NCBI GenBank assembly: GCA_030655515.1
Contig: JAURVI010000038.1
Location: 1-64,000, forward strand
DNA from: Polaromonas sp.
Lineage (GTDB): Bacteria; Pseudomonadota; Gammaproteobacteria; Burkholderiales; Burkholderiaceae_C
Direction: 5' to 3'
DNA length: 64,000 nt
Shown: piece by piece, positions 8,506-16,974 of the stretch
How the letters are laid out: every line of letters starts with the position of its first letter
How positions within the stretch are numbered: position 1 is the stretch's first letter
Program-made: the position numbers and the translations under genes
Notes under the pieces: generated by a model
Databases searched by the model: none
Told to the model about the DNA's origin: nothing
What the model saw: the letters and a program-made list of their open reading frames with translations, nothing else

Positions 8506-8665
8506 TTAATGTGCCATCTGACGGCTTCGCCGCTTTGGGTGACCCGCGAAATGCCTTTTGGCCGCTGACTGCGGGCCTTGTTTTAGAGCTTGCGCAGGAT
8601 TACCATGAGATCGTCGTCACGCGATAGGCGCGCCAGGCGGCTTTGAGGTACTGTCCGGAGGCTTT

Positions 8666-9298
8666 ATGCCGCAACTCATTGCGTCGGTCGAGGGCGTCGA
8701 AATCAAGCATGTCTACCTGCGCAAGGACCGGACGACACTCGGGCGGCGGCCGCAAAACGACATTGTGTTCAACAACCCGGTGGTCAGCGGTGAACACTGT
8801 GTGTTTGAATTGCAGGGATTGGCGGACGTGTATGTGCAAGACTTGGCCAGCACCAACGGCACTTACATCAACGGCAAGATGATCAAGTCCCGGCAATTGC
8901 TTCATGACAACGACGTTATCGCAATCGGCAATTTCAGAATTCAGTACTTGACGGCCTCGGAGGAATCCGGCTTCCACGAAACCGCCACGATGAAGCTCGA
9001 TGCCCACGCCACGCCGGACGTTGCCGGCACATTGCACGCCAGTTTCAAGGTGCTGTCGGGTTCTTCGTCCGGGCTGGAAGTGCCGGTGGTCAAGGCGGTG
9101 ACTACTTTCGGTCAGCCGGGGGTCAGCGTCGTGGCCGTTTCGCACCGGCGCTACGGCTACTATGTCGCCCCTTTGGAGGGGGATGTCCAGCCGACGCTCA
9201 ACGGCAAGGTTATCGGGGCAGACGGGGTGCCTCTGGCTCACAACGATGTGTTGGAACTGGCCGGAACCAGCATGCAGTTTTTATTGAAGGACGGGTAA
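8666..9298 (+). CDS. FHA-domain protein
   Basis: 210 residues. The first about 90 residues are a classical FHA phosphothreonine-binding domain: TLGRRPQNDIVF, then PVVSGEHCVFEL, then DLASTNGTYINGK. The second half (about 125-205) looks like a degenerate second FHA fold ending in a LAHNDVLELAG motif, but the phospho-binding Arg/Ser are not obvious. It probably scaffolds a Ser/Thr kinase or phosphatase pathway, but no such partner gene is adjacent. The start is supported by CGGAGG five bases before the ATG. Confidence 0.85.
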   Translation: MPQLIASVEGVEIKHVYLRKDRTTLGRRPQNDIVFNNPVVSGEHCVFELQGLADVYVQDLASTNGTYINGKMIKSRQLLHDNDVIAIGNFRIQYLTASEESGFHETATMKLDAHATPDVAGTLHASFKVLSGSSSGLEVPVVKAVTTFGQPGVSVVAVSHRRYGYYVAPLEGDVQPTLNGKVIGADGVPLAHNDVLELAGTSMQFLLKDG

Positions 9299-9421
9299 TA
9301 AGGCACGGGCGGGTTTCACTTGGTAACGCCCTGACAGGGTATTTTTTAACCAACGCGGCGTTTGTGAATTATGCTGGCGCAGGAGCCGGTCGGGCTCAGT
9401 GCGGACACAAGGAGAAACACC

Positions 9422-10225
9422 GTGAATCCATCGACATGGCTGATGATCTTGCTGGGCGTTGCTTCAGGCATCGTGTTGGGGGCGGGGCTGCATTGGGGCT
9501 GGTTACGTCGCGATGCCGCCAAGAAGCGGCGCATGCCGGCGCGCTGGCTGTTGAACGCACGGGGGCTGGTGACCACCGAAGAGCGGGACGTCTGGCAGTG
9601 GCTGCGCCTGGCTTTCCCCGACCATGTGGTGATGGTCAAAGTGCCTGTCATGCGGTTTACCATTCCGAGCACTAAAGGCCAGCCTGAAAACAGGACCCAA
9701 CACTGGTACGCGCTGCTCGATGGCGTCTATTGCACCTTTACCGTCAGCAATCGGGACGGCAAAGTGGTCGGGTGTGTGGACGTGCCGGGCAAGCGCGGTG
9801 TGGCCAAAGCCCACAGACAGATGAAAGAAGATATGTTGCTGGCGTGCGGTATTGGCTACACCACGGTACGGGGCAACAACTTGCCCTCAGGCAGTGCGAT
9901 GCGGATGGCGTTTTTAGGCGAGGCCGAGATGGCCGAGCCGGCAACCCAGGAAGCCCAGGAAACACGGGGCGGCGACAGCAGCTTCCACGCGGCGCTCAAT
10001 GAGTTCGCCGATGAAAAAATCCATGCAGCCAGGGCGGCAGCGATGAAAGAACTCAAGGACAAACAGGCCGCCGAGTCCGACCCACGAGAGAAAAATCGCA
10101 ACGTCGGCTTCAACCCCGACGGCACCGGTTCTTTCATGACACGGGAAAAACCGGACCGCTTTGTCGTTCAGTGGGAAGACTCCTTCACCATGCCGGCCGA
10201 AAGCCGACCCGCCAAGCTGTCCTGA
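9422..10225 (+). CDS. Membrane-anchored DUF2726-like protein
   Basis: 267 residues. One N-terminal membrane helix (about residues 5-25) precedes a cytoplasmic domain: LLNARGLVTTEERDVWQWL, HWYALLDGVYCTFTVS and, further on, a Lys-rich KAHRQMKED...LLACGIGY. This layout resembles DUF2726, a domain with a nuclease-like fold and no settled function. The C-terminal 80 residues are charged and probably disordered. I chose the GTG at 9422 because AAGGAG lies seven bases upstream; an ATG at 9371 has no such site. The gene could be coupled functionally to the FHA gene before it, but that is not shown. Confidence 0.65.
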   Translation: MNPSTWLMILLGVASGIVLGAGLHWGWLRRDAAKKRRMPARWLLNARGLVTTEERDVWQWLRLAFPDHVVMVKVPVMRFTIPSTKGQPENRTQHWYALLDGVYCTFTVSNRDGKVVGCVDVPGKRGVAKAHRQMKEDMLLACGIGYTTVRGNNLPSGSAMRMAFLGEAEMAEPATQEAQETRGGDSSFHAALNEFADEKIHAARAAAMKELKDKQAAESDPREKNRNVGFNPDGTGSFMTREKPDRFVVQWEDSFTMPAESRPAKLS

Positions 10226-10251
10226 ATTGCCTGAAGCGTCCAGATCATTCC

Positions 10252-10425
10252 ATGTACACGCACCCGTCACCACGTCCAGCCGAGCCATCATCAGGCCGCT
10301 GGCGTGCCCGCCGCCTGATGATGGCGGTGCTCGCCTATTGCTCGGCCGTGTTGGTCAGTGTGGCTGCCGCGGTAGCTTTGGTGGACGCCGGTGTCCCGGT
10401 AGAGGCGCTGATCACGGTGTTCTGA
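10252..10425 (+). CDS. Small membrane protein, hypothetical
   Basis: 57 codons from ATG 10252. A basic N-terminus with Arg-rich SGRWRARR is followed by one hydrophobic helix (LMMAVLAYCSAVLVSVAAAVAL). No family is recognised. The ribosome-binding site is poor, so it may be translated only through coupling or may not be a gene. It is immediately followed by another short ORF at 10430. Confidence 0.4.
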   Translation: MYTHPSPRPAEPSSGRWRARRLMMAVLAYCSAVLVSVAAAVALVDAGVPVEALITVF

Positions 10426-10429
10426 GTCC

Positions 10430-10594
10430 ATGAGTTCGACCACGCGTTCAACCCGGCCTGATGATGAGCCGCCGCTGTCGCCCGGCGGGAAACCTGTGCC
10501 CAGCCCCACCGAATTACCGGTCGAACCCGACCTCGGGCCGGTGCCGCCAATGGCACACCCGGAAGAGCCCGGCATGGTAAGACCCGCGCTCTGA
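10430..10594 (+). CDS. Small proline-rich protein, hypothetical
   Basis: 54 codons encoding an acidic, Pro-rich, probably disordered peptide (DDEPPLSPGGKPVPSP, then LPVEPDLGPVPPMAHPEE). The start lies four bases after the stop of the preceding small ORF, so the two may be translated together. No family is recognised with confidence. The strong amino-acid bias, which runs in this frame only, is the main argument that it is coding. Confidence 0.4.
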   Translation: MSSTTRSTRPDDEPPLSPGGKPVPSPTELPVEPDLGPVPPMAHPEEPGMVRPAL

Positions 10595-10653
10595 AAGTCG
10601 CAGCCATGCCTGCCCACTTGTCCGACAGTCAAACGCCAGGACCTGAATGAGTC

Positions 10654-10672
10654 GCTGGATCCCCCATCCAGC
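10654..10672. repeat. Perfect 7-bp hairpin, no T-tract
   Basis: GCTGGAT (10654-10660) and ATCCAGC (10666-10672) pair around CCCCC. It lies between the small ORFs and the truncated Bug-protein remnant. It has no T-run for rho-independent termination on either strand, so its role is unclear. Confidence 0.4.
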
Positions 10673-10728
10673 CGCGACGCCTTGCTCGGCGTGTAGAGCG
10701 GGAGAGGGAGCAGGAGGCTTCCAGCGGG

Positions 10729-10930
10729 TTATTCGACCTTGACGTTGGCCTTCTTGACGATGATATGGTTGATTTCGGCATTCAGCTTGTTGACGATTTC
10801 CTTGGGGGTGCCGGCGGGGACTATGATCCCCAGCCAAGCCACGACCTCGAAGGGAAGGCCGGCCTCGGCCATGGTGGGAATGTCCGGCATGGCCGGAGAA
10901 CGCTTGGGGTGGGCGGGCAGCAGTCTTTCG
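10729..10930 (-). pseudogene. Remnant of a Bug/TctC-type periplasmic binding protein, C-terminal part
   Basis: The minus strand encodes KRSPAMPDIPTMAEAGLPF followed by EVVAWLGIIVPAGTPKEIVN and KLNAEIN. This is the hallmark C-terminal segment of the tripartite-tricarboxylate substrate-binding (Bug) family, whose members are about 320 residues. Only about 65 residues remain. The upstream part is gone, where the frame runs into the 3' end of serB, and the C-terminus (HIIVKKANVKVE) is aberrant. It is a deletion scar rather than a functional gene. The left boundary is the stop at 10729; the right boundary is approximate. Confidence 0.75.
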
Positions 10931-10954
10931 AAATGTTTCGAGCAGAAATATCGC

Positions 10955-11665
10955 TTATTTGAAAAGCTCCAGCAGGCGATCCAGTCCGCCTTCATTGATG
11001 GCCACCATGGCCTGCTCGCGCACGGCGGGTTTGGCGTGGTACGCTACCGACAGCCCGGCCACGCCCATCATCGGCAGGTCGTTGGCGCCGTCGCCCATGG
11101 CAATCGCCTGGCGGGGCTCAATGCCCAGCATCTCGCAGGTTTGCAGCAGCATTTTGCATTTTTCCGCACCGTCGCAGATGTCGCCCCAGGGCTGATCGAG
11201 CATCCTGCCGGTGAGTAAACCGTTTTTGACCTCCAGCACGTTGGAACGGGTGTAGTCAATGCCGAGCTCGTCACGAACGCGGTCGGTAAAAAAGGTAAAA
11301 CCGCCACTGACGAGCAGCACTTTCAGTCCGGCAGCTTTGCACGCCTGCACCAGCCTGGCGGCGCCGGGGTTGAGCCGGAGGCGCTCGTGGTAGACGTCCT
11401 CCATGCTGTCCACGCTGACACCTTCGAGCAGCGCCACGCGCCGGCGCAGGCTTTCCTTGTAGTCGGTGATTTCACCGCGCATCGCGGCTTCGGTAATCGC
11501 TGCCACTTCGGCCTTGCGGCCGACGGCGTCGGCAATTTCATCGACACACTCGATGTTGATGAGGGTCGAATCCATGTCGAACGCGATCAGCTTGTAGTCG
11601 CTGAGCTTCAGGTCGGGCGTGGCGATGTTGACAACGAGGCCGGGGAGGTGTTCAGCAGGGGTCAT
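10955..11665 (-). CDS. serB: Phosphoserine phosphatase
   Basis: 236 residues of the HAD superfamily; removes phosphate from L-phosphoserine in the last step of serine synthesis. All motifs are present: nucleophile in FDMDSTLI (DxDxT/S), Thr/Ser in LLVSGGFTFFTD, and the Mg-binding GDGANDLPM with the upstream Lys in GAEKCK. The N-terminal ACT-like region of E. coli SerB is short here. The start ATG overlaps the mfd stop (ATGA), so the two are co-translated, as in many Burkholderiales. Confidence 0.95.
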   Translation of the reverse strand: MTPAEHLPGLVVNIATPDLKLSDYKLIAFDMDSTLINIECVDEIADAVGRKAEVAAITEAAMRGEITDYKESLRRRVALLEGVSVDSMEDVYHERLRLNPGAARLVQACKAAGLKVLLVSGGFTFFTDRVRDELGIDYTRSNVLEVKNGLLTGRMLDQPWGDICDGAEKCKMLLQTCEMLGIEPRQAIAMGDGANDLPMMGVAGLSVAYHAKPAVREQAMVAINEGGLDRLLELFK

Positions 11666-14600
11666 GCGGGCGTGGCTTCCGTGGTGGTTTTGGGTTGTCC
11701 AAGGGATTTGAGTACATCGCGAACCAGTTGCGCCCGGTCTTTCGGTTCCGTGATCTCCCGTTCGATGCGCAGCTTGTCGTTGCCTGCCAGCTTGATGTGC
11801 TTGTTCTTCTGGATCAAATGCATGATGGCCATCGAATCGATGGGCGGGTCTTTCTTGAAGGTGATGTGGATCACGCTTGGTGCGGCATCGACCTTGATGA
11901 CGCCATAAGGCTTGGCGATCACGCGCAGGCGGTGCATGTCGATCAGGGTTTGCGCCTGCGGCGGCAGCTTGCCGAAGCGGTCCACGATTTCTTCGAGCAG
12001 CGCATCGATCTGGTCGGTGGTTTTGGCGGTCGCCAGTTTTTTGTAAAACGACAGGCGCAGATGGACATCGCCGCAGTAGTCGCTGGGCAGCAGGGCCGGC
12101 GCGTGCAGGTTGATTTCGGTGCTGATGTTGAGCGGTGCCAGCAAGTCCGGCTCGCGGCCCGCCTTGAGCGAGGCCACGGCCTCGCCCAGCATTTCGTTGT
12201 AAAGCTGAAACCCGATCTCCATCATGTTGCCGCTCTGGCTTTCACCGAGCACTTCGCCGGTACCGCGGATTTCCAGGTCGTGCATCGCCAGGTAGAAGCC
12301 CGAGCCGAGTTCTTCCATCTGCTGGATGGCTTCGAGCCGCTGGCTAGCCTGTTTGGTCAAACCTTCGATGTCAGGCACCATCAGGTAGGCGTAGGCTTGG
12401 TGGTGGCTGCGTCCGACGCGGCCGCGCAACTGGTGCAACTGGGCCAGGCCGAACTTGTCAGCTCTGGACATCACGATGGTGTTGGCGCTTGGCACGTCAA
12501 TGCCGGTCTCGATGATGGTCGAGCACAGCAGCAGGTTGTAGCGCTGCGCGATGAAGTCCTTCATGACTTTTTCGAGTTCACGCTCGGGCATCTGGCCGTG
12601 CGCCACGGCGATGCGCGCTTCCGGCAGCAGGGCTTCGAGTTTTTCGCGCCGGTTCTGGATGGTCTCGACCTCGTTGTGCAGGAAGTAAACCTGGCCGCCG
12701 CGCTTCAATTCGCGCAATACGGCTTCACGGATCACGCCGTTGCTTTCGCTGCGCACAAAGGTCTTGATCGCCAGGCGCCGCTGCGGCGCGGTGGCAATCA
12801 CGCTCAAATCGCGCAGACCTTCGAGCGCCATGCCCAGGGTGCGGGGGATCGGCGTGGCGGTCAGGGTCAGCACATCGACCTCGGCGCGCATGGCTTTCAT
12901 CACCTCCTTGTGGCGCACGCCGAAGCGGTGTTCCTCGTCGATGATGAGCAGGCCCAGACGCTGGAACTTGACATTCTGGCTCAGCAGCTTGTGCGTGCCG
13001 ACCACGATGTCGATGCTGCCGTCGGCGATGCCCTTGATGGCGGCGGTGATTTCCTTGCCCGAGCGGAAACGGCTCATCTCGGCGACTTTGACCGGCCACT
13101 TGGCAAAACGGTCCACCAGCGTCTGGTAATGCTGTTCGGCTAGCAGCGTGGTGGGCGCCAGCAGTGCGACCTGTTTGCCGCCGGTGATCGCGATGAAGGC
13201 CGCGCGCAGCGCGACCTCGGTCTTGCCGAAGCCCACGTCGCCGCAGACCAGCCGGTCCATCGGCCGCGGGCTGATCATGTCCTGGATGACGGCGTGAATC
13301 GCGGCGCGCTGGTCGGCAGTTTCCTCAAAACCGAAGTCGTTGGCAAAGGTCTCGTAGTCGTCCGGCGAATAGCGGAAGGCGTGGCCTTCGCGCGCGGCGC
13401 GGCGGGCGTAGATGTTGAGCAGCTCGGCGGCCGAGTCGCGTATCTGCTCGGCCGCCTTGCGCTTGGCCTTTTCCCACTGGCCGCTGCCCAGGCGGTGCAG
13501 CGGGGCCTCGTCGGCGCTGACGCCGGTGTAGCGGCTGATCTGCTGCAATTGGCTGACCGGCACATACAGCGTGGCGTTGTCGGCGTACTGCAGGTGTAAA
13601 AACTCGGTGATGCCCTGGCCCAGGTCCATGTTGACCAGTCCCTTGTAGCGGCCGATGCCATGCGCGCTATGCACCACCGGGTCGCCGACGTTGAGCTCGC
13701 TCAGGTCCTTGATCAGCGCCTCGACATCGCTGACGCGCTCCTGTTTTTTGTCGCGCCGCCGCGTCACTACGCCGGCTGCAAACAGCTCGGTTTCGGTGAC
13801 GAAATCAATACCGCCATCGAGCCAGGCGAAGCCCGTATTCAGCGCCGCCGTGGCAATGCCCAGTTTCTCGGTACTTCGCTGGAAGTCTTCCAGCGAATCA
13901 AAAGCCGGCGGACTCAGGCTGCTGGCGCGCAAAAAGTCCAGCAGGCTTTCGCGCCGGCCGTCGCTTTCGGCCAGCAGCAACACGCGCTGCGGCGTGCTCT
14001 GGATATGCGCCTTGAGCCGGGCCAATGGGTCGTCGGCGCCGCGCACGACAGCCATAGGCTGTAGTGCGTTGAATTCGGCGTACGGGGAGGACCCCTCACC
14101 CCTGCCCTCTCCCAGCGGGAGAGGGGGTAACTCCGCCTTAATCCCCGCTCCCGCTGGGAGAAGAGGGTTAGGGGGAGGGCTCTTCGCTCTCAACGCCAGT
14201 TGCGCATAGTCGTTGGCGCGCGCATAAAACTGTTCGGTGCCGAGAAACAGCGTTTCGGGCGGCAGGGCCGGGCGGTCCGGCGCGTCTTTGACGAGGCGGT
14301 AGCGGTCCCTGGTGTCCTGCCAGAAGCGCTGGAAGGCCGTTTCGAGGTCGCCGTGCAGCACCACGGTCGCATCGCTGCCGAGGTAGTCGAACACCGTCGC
14401 CGTTTCTTCAAAAAACAGCGGCAGATAGTACTCGATGCCGGCGGTCGCCACGCCGTTGCCGATGTCTTTGTAGATGCGGCTTTTGGTCGGGTCGCCGGCT
14501 AACAGCTCGCGCCAGCGGTTTCTGAATCTGGCGCGGGCGTCATCGTCCATCGGGAACTCGCGGCCCGGCAGCAGGCGCACTTCGTGTACCGGGTAGAGGC

Positions 14601-15213
14601 TGCGCTGGCTGTCCGGATCAAAGGTGCGGATGCTGTCGATTTCGTCGTCGAACAGGTCCACCCGGTAAGGCACGGCAGAGCCCATGGGAAACAGGTCGAT
14701 CAGGCCGCCGCGCACCGCGTATTCGCCGGGGCTGACCACCTGCGTGACATGGCTGTAGCCGGCCAGGGTCAACTGGCTTTTGAGTTTGGCCTCGTCGAGT
14801 TTTTGCTTGACCTTGAAATGAAAGGTGTAGCCGGCCAGGAAGCTCGGTGGGCCCAAGCGGTAGAGCGCGGTGGTGGCGGGCACGATGACAACATCCGCAC
14901 CGGTGTCTTTGCTGCGTTGGGAGATGCGCCACAAGGTCGCCAGCCGCTCGCTGATCAAGTCCTGGTGCGGTGAGAAAGTGTCGTAGGGCAGGGTTTCCCA
15001 GTCGGGGAACAGCGCGCAACGCAAATCGGGCGCAAAAAAGGCAATTTCGCCCTGCAGGCGCTGGGCCGTGGCGGCATCGGACGTGACGATGGCGGTCAGC
15101 CGTCCGGCGGATTTTTCCTGTAGGCCCAACTGCGCCAGCAACAGGGCGTCGGCCGAACCGGCGGGTTGCGGCAGGGTATAGCGTTTGCCGGGAAGCAGTT
15201 TGGGTAGAGCCAT
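11662..15213 (-). CDS. mfd: Transcription-repair coupling factor Mfd
   Basis: About 1183 residues. Mfd removes RNA polymerase stalled at DNA lesions and recruits UvrA. Visible parts are the UvrB-like N-terminal module, the RNA-polymerase-interacting CarD-like domain (GDPVVHSAHGIGRY), and RecG-like translocase motifs including GDVGFGKTEVALRAAF (Walker A), IDEEHRFGVRHKE and LTATPIPRTL. A C-terminal TRCF domain follows. I chose the ATG at 15213 (MALPKLLPGKRY). A palindromic repeat adds about 30 residues (14090-14183), containing PLPLGEGRGEG, in the N-terminal third without breaking the frame. Confidence 0.96.
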   Translation of the reverse strand: MALPKLLPGKRYTLPQPAGSADALLLAQLGLQEKSAGRLTAIVTSDAATAQRLQGEIAFFAPDLRCALFPDWETLPYDTFSPHQDLISERLATLWRISQRSKDTGADVVIVPATTALYRLGPPSFLAGYTFHFKVKQKLDEAKLKSQLTLAGYSHVTQVVSPGEYAVRGGLIDLFPMGSAVPYRVDLFDDEIDSIRTFDPDSQRSLYPVHEVRLLPGREFPMDDDARARFRNRWRELLAGDPTKSRIYKDIGNGVATAGIEYYLPLFFEETATVFDYLGSDATVVLHGDLETAFQRFWQDTRDRYRLVKDAPDRPALPPETLFLGTEQFYARANDYAQLALRAKSPPPNPLLPAGAGIKAELPPLPLGEGRGEGSSPYAEFNALQPMAVVRGADDPLARLKAHIQSTPQRVLLLAESDGRRESLLDFLRASSLSPPAFDSLEDFQRSTEKLGIATAALNTGFAWLDGGIDFVTETELFAAGVVTRRRDKKQERVSDVEALIKDLSELNVGDPVVHSAHGIGRYKGLVNMDLGQGITEFLHLQYADNATLYVPVSQLQQISRYTGVSADEAPLHRLGSGQWEKAKRKAAEQIRDSAAELLNIYARRAAREGHAFRYSPDDYETFANDFGFEETADQRAAIHAVIQDMISPRPMDRLVCGDVGFGKTEVALRAAFIAITGGKQVALLAPTTLLAEQHYQTLVDRFAKWPVKVAEMSRFRSGKEITAAIKGIADGSIDIVVGTHKLLSQNVKFQRLGLLIIDEEHRFGVRHKEVMKAMRAEVDVLTLTATPIPRTLGMALEGLRDLSVIATAPQRRLAIKTFVRSESNGVIREAVLRELKRGGQVYFLHNEVETIQNRREKLEALLPEARIAVAHGQMPERELEKVMKDFIAQRYNLLLCSTIIETGIDVPSANTIVMSRADKFGLAQLHQLRGRVGRSHHQAYAYLMVPDIEGLTKQASQRLEAIQQMEELGSGFYLAMHDLEIRGTGEVLGESQSGNMMEIGFQLYNEMLGEAVASLKAGREPDLLAPLNISTEINLHAPALLPSDYCGDVHLRLSFYKKLATAKTTDQIDALLEEIVDRFGKLPPQAQTLIDMHRLRVIAKPYGVIKVDAAPSVIHITFKKDPPIDSMAIMHLIQKNKHIKLAGNDKLRIEREITEPKDRAQLVRDVLKSLGQPKTTTEATPA
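14090..14183. repeat. Palindromic repeat inserted in frame within mfd
   Basis: Long imperfect inverted arms (about 14094-14121 and 14148-14178, with cores CCCTCTCCCAGCGGGAG and CTCCCGCTGGGAG) flank a short spacer. The sequence is of the widespread proteobacterial CCCTCTCCC/GGGAGAGGG type. On the mfd strand it is read as Pro-rich PPNPLLPAGAG and then PLPLGEGRGEGSSP. It falls between LALRAK and SPYAEF, in the N-terminal UvrB-like module, probably in a surface loop. It is different from the two-hairpin repeat found at four other loci in this window. Confidence 0.85.
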
Positions 15214-15340
15214 GAAGCAGTCGTCAAAAAGTAACAGGAAGCGGTGAAACAAAAGGCAAACACCCCAAACCGGGAGGCGTGGGGTGTGAGCAGCCTTGGT
15301 CGGCCTTTGAAGTCGTGATTTTAGAATCTATGATGAAGCC

Positions 15341-16162
15341 ATGACGACAAACAGTCTCAAATCTCTGGTCCCCCGCTTTTTTGCGCTGATCCCATGTGCG
15401 GGCCAGGGCACGCGGGCCATCGGTGAAGGTGCGGTACCGGGCGCAGGCGTGCAACTGCCTAAACAGTACCAGCCGATTGCCGGAATACCGATGGTGCAGC
15501 ATACCTTGCAGGCTTTTTCCCAGGTGGCGCGTATCGAGTCCTGTCTGGTGGTGATCGCCCCCGGCGACAGCTTTTTCACCCGGCAGCCGGGCGCCGCCTA
15601 CGAAGTCGCACCCTGCGGCGGCACCAGCCGCGCCGCCAGTGTGCTTAACGGCCTGGACTGGCTGGCGCTCGCCGGTGCCGAGCCCGACGACTGGGTGCTG
15701 GTGCATGATGCGGCGCGCTGCCTGATCACCAGCACCCTGATCGAGCAACTCATCGACGCCTGTCACAGTGACCCGGTCGGCGGCCTGCTGGCCCAGCCGG
15801 TACACGATACGCTCAAGCAAGGCCAGAACGGACGGGTGCTGGTCACCGTGGAGCGCGCGGACAAGTGGCTGGCGCAAACGCCGCAGATGTTTCGTCTGGG
15901 GGCGCTGACACAGGCCCTGAAGATGGCCGTCACGCTGGGCGAGACCGTCACCGACGAAGCCAGCGCGATGGAAGCTGTCGGGCTCAGTCCCAAGCTGGTG
16001 CGCGGCAGCGCATACAATTTCAAGGTGACTTACCCGGAAGATTTTGTGCTGGCCGAAACCCTGATCAGCAGCAGAACCAAGCCGCATACGCGAAAAGCAG
16101 CCAGTCCGACAGCGGCAACCAGGAATGCTCCACCTGATGAACCTCGCCATGAACCCGCCTAG
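15341..16162 (+). CDS. ispD: 2-C-methyl-D-erythritol 4-phosphate cytidylyltransferase
   Basis: 273 residues; makes CDP-methylerythritol in the MEP isoprenoid pathway. The nucleotide-binding N-terminus has [12 protein letters not shown] with the [16 protein letters not shown] motif, and later [22 protein letters not shown] and TDEASAMEA. Compared with shorter orthologues the C-terminus carries about 30 extra basic residues ([19 protein letters not shown]). Its last 26-38 bases overlap the proposed ispF start, so the pair is translationally linked. The ATG follows a gap of about 130 bases from the divergent mfd start. Confidence 0.94.
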   Translation: MTTNSLKSLVPRFFALIPCAGQGTRAIGEGAVPGAGVQLPKQYQPIAGIPMVQHTLQAFSQVARIESCLVVIAPGDSFFTRQPGAAYEVAPCGGTSRAASVLNGLDWLALAGAEPDDWVLVHDAARCLITSTLIEQLIDACHSDPVGGLLAQPVHDTLKQGQNGRVLVTVERADKWLAQTPQMFRLGALTQALKMAVTLGETVTDEASAMEAVGLSPKLVRGSAYNFKVTYPEDFVLAETLISSRTKPHTRKAASPTAATRNAPPDEPRHEPA

Positions 16163-16904
16163 TCCCGCTGACGGGCCGCCCCAAGGAAAATTAGCCCCCT
16201 CGGGGGGCAGCGAAGTACACGCAGTGACGAGCGTGGGGGCTTCAGTGGAGGCCCGACAATTTTCCGCCGGGCCGCCCCAAGGAAAATTAGCCCCCTCGGG
16301 GGGCAGCGAAGTACACGCAGTGACGAGCGTGAGGGCTTCAGTGGAGGCCCGACAATTTTCCGCCGGGCCGCCCCAAGGAAAATTAGCCCCCTCGGGGGGC
16401 AGCGAAGTACACGCAGTGACGAGCGTGGGGGCTCCATTTCGCATCGGCGAGGGCTGGGATACCCACGCGCTGGTGCCGGGGCGAGTACTCGTCATCGGCG
16501 GTGTGACGGTTCCGCACAGCGCCGGTTTGCTCGGGCATTCGGATGCGGATGTGCTGTTGCACGCCATTATTGACGCCTTGCTCGGCGCGGCCGGGTTGGG
16601 CGACATTGGCGGGCATTTTCCGGACACCGACGCGCGCTTCATGGGTGCAGACTCCGCTGTCCTGCTGGCAGAAACCGGACGTCTGCTGGCCGAGCGGCAA
16701 TGGCGCATCGGCAATATCGACAGCACCGTGATAGCCCAGGCCCCCAGGCTGGCCAGCCATATTCCGGCGATGCGCCAGCGCATTGCCCAGGCCCTGGGGC
16801 TGGACGCCGCGCGGGTCAATGTGAAGGCGAAAACGGCCGAAAAGCTGGGGCCGGTGGGGCAGGGCCTGAGCATTGAAGCGCGTGCCATTGCGCTATTGTT
16901 TTAG
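16125..16904 (+). CDS. ispF: 2-C-methyl-D-erythritol 2,4-cyclodiphosphate synthase with N-terminal repeat insertion
   Basis: The C-terminal 157 residues are a normal Isp[16 protein letters not shown] with the Asp/His metal ligands, [21 protein letters not shown] and [12 protein letters not shown]. Ahead of this the open frame carries three in-frame 32-residue repeats ([20 protein letters not shown]...). If ATG 16125, 16137 or 16149 is used, the protein is about 250-259 residues instead of about 160. Alternatively a GTG supplied by the third repeat copy (16425) would give a normal-length 159-residue enzyme. The sequence does not settle which is used. The enzyme closes CDP-ME-2P to the cyclic diphosphate, next to ispD. 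Confidence 0.9.
   Translation: MLHLMNLAMNPPSPADGPPQGKLAPSGGSEVHAVTSVGASVEARQFSAGPPQGKLAPSGGSEVHAVTSVRASVEARQFSAGPPQGKLAPSGGSEVHAVTSVGAPFRIGEGWDTHALVPGRVLVIGGVTVPHSAGLLGHSDADVLLHAIIDALLGAAGLGDIGGHFPDTDARFMGADSAVLLAETGRLLAERQWRIGNIDSTVIAQAPRLASHIPAMRQRIAQALGLDAARVNVKAKTAEKLGPVGQGLSIEARAIALLF
16173..16437. repeat. Three tandem 96-bp copies of the two-hairpin repeat inside ispF
   Basis: Copies start with GGGCCGCCCCAAGGAAAA at 16173, 16269 and 16365: a 96-bp period, exactly 32 codons. The core is the reverse complement of the 81-bp array at 52-378, extended by about 15 bases. It is read as [31 protein letters not shown] per unit. The third copy stops where the conserved IspF domain begins. Because the unit is a multiple of three, copy number can change without breaking the frame. 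Confidence 0.95.
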
Positions 16905-16974
16905 GCGCTGCTTGCGCCGTTGCGCCAAGGACTGAAAGCTGATTTCTATGTGAAAAACGCCGGATGCGGCGTTT

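Noticed and set aside
11695-13143. Long plus-strand open frame of about 480 codons opposite mfd
   Set aside because: It is a shadow of mfd on the other strand: high GC gives long antisense frames, the product matches nothing, and mfd has complete motifs.
15224-16888. Minus-strand open frame opposite ispD and ispF with repeated [23 protein letters not shown]
   Set aside because: The repeated peptide is the antisense reading of the two-hairpin repeats; the coding strand is the one carrying IspD/IspF motifs.
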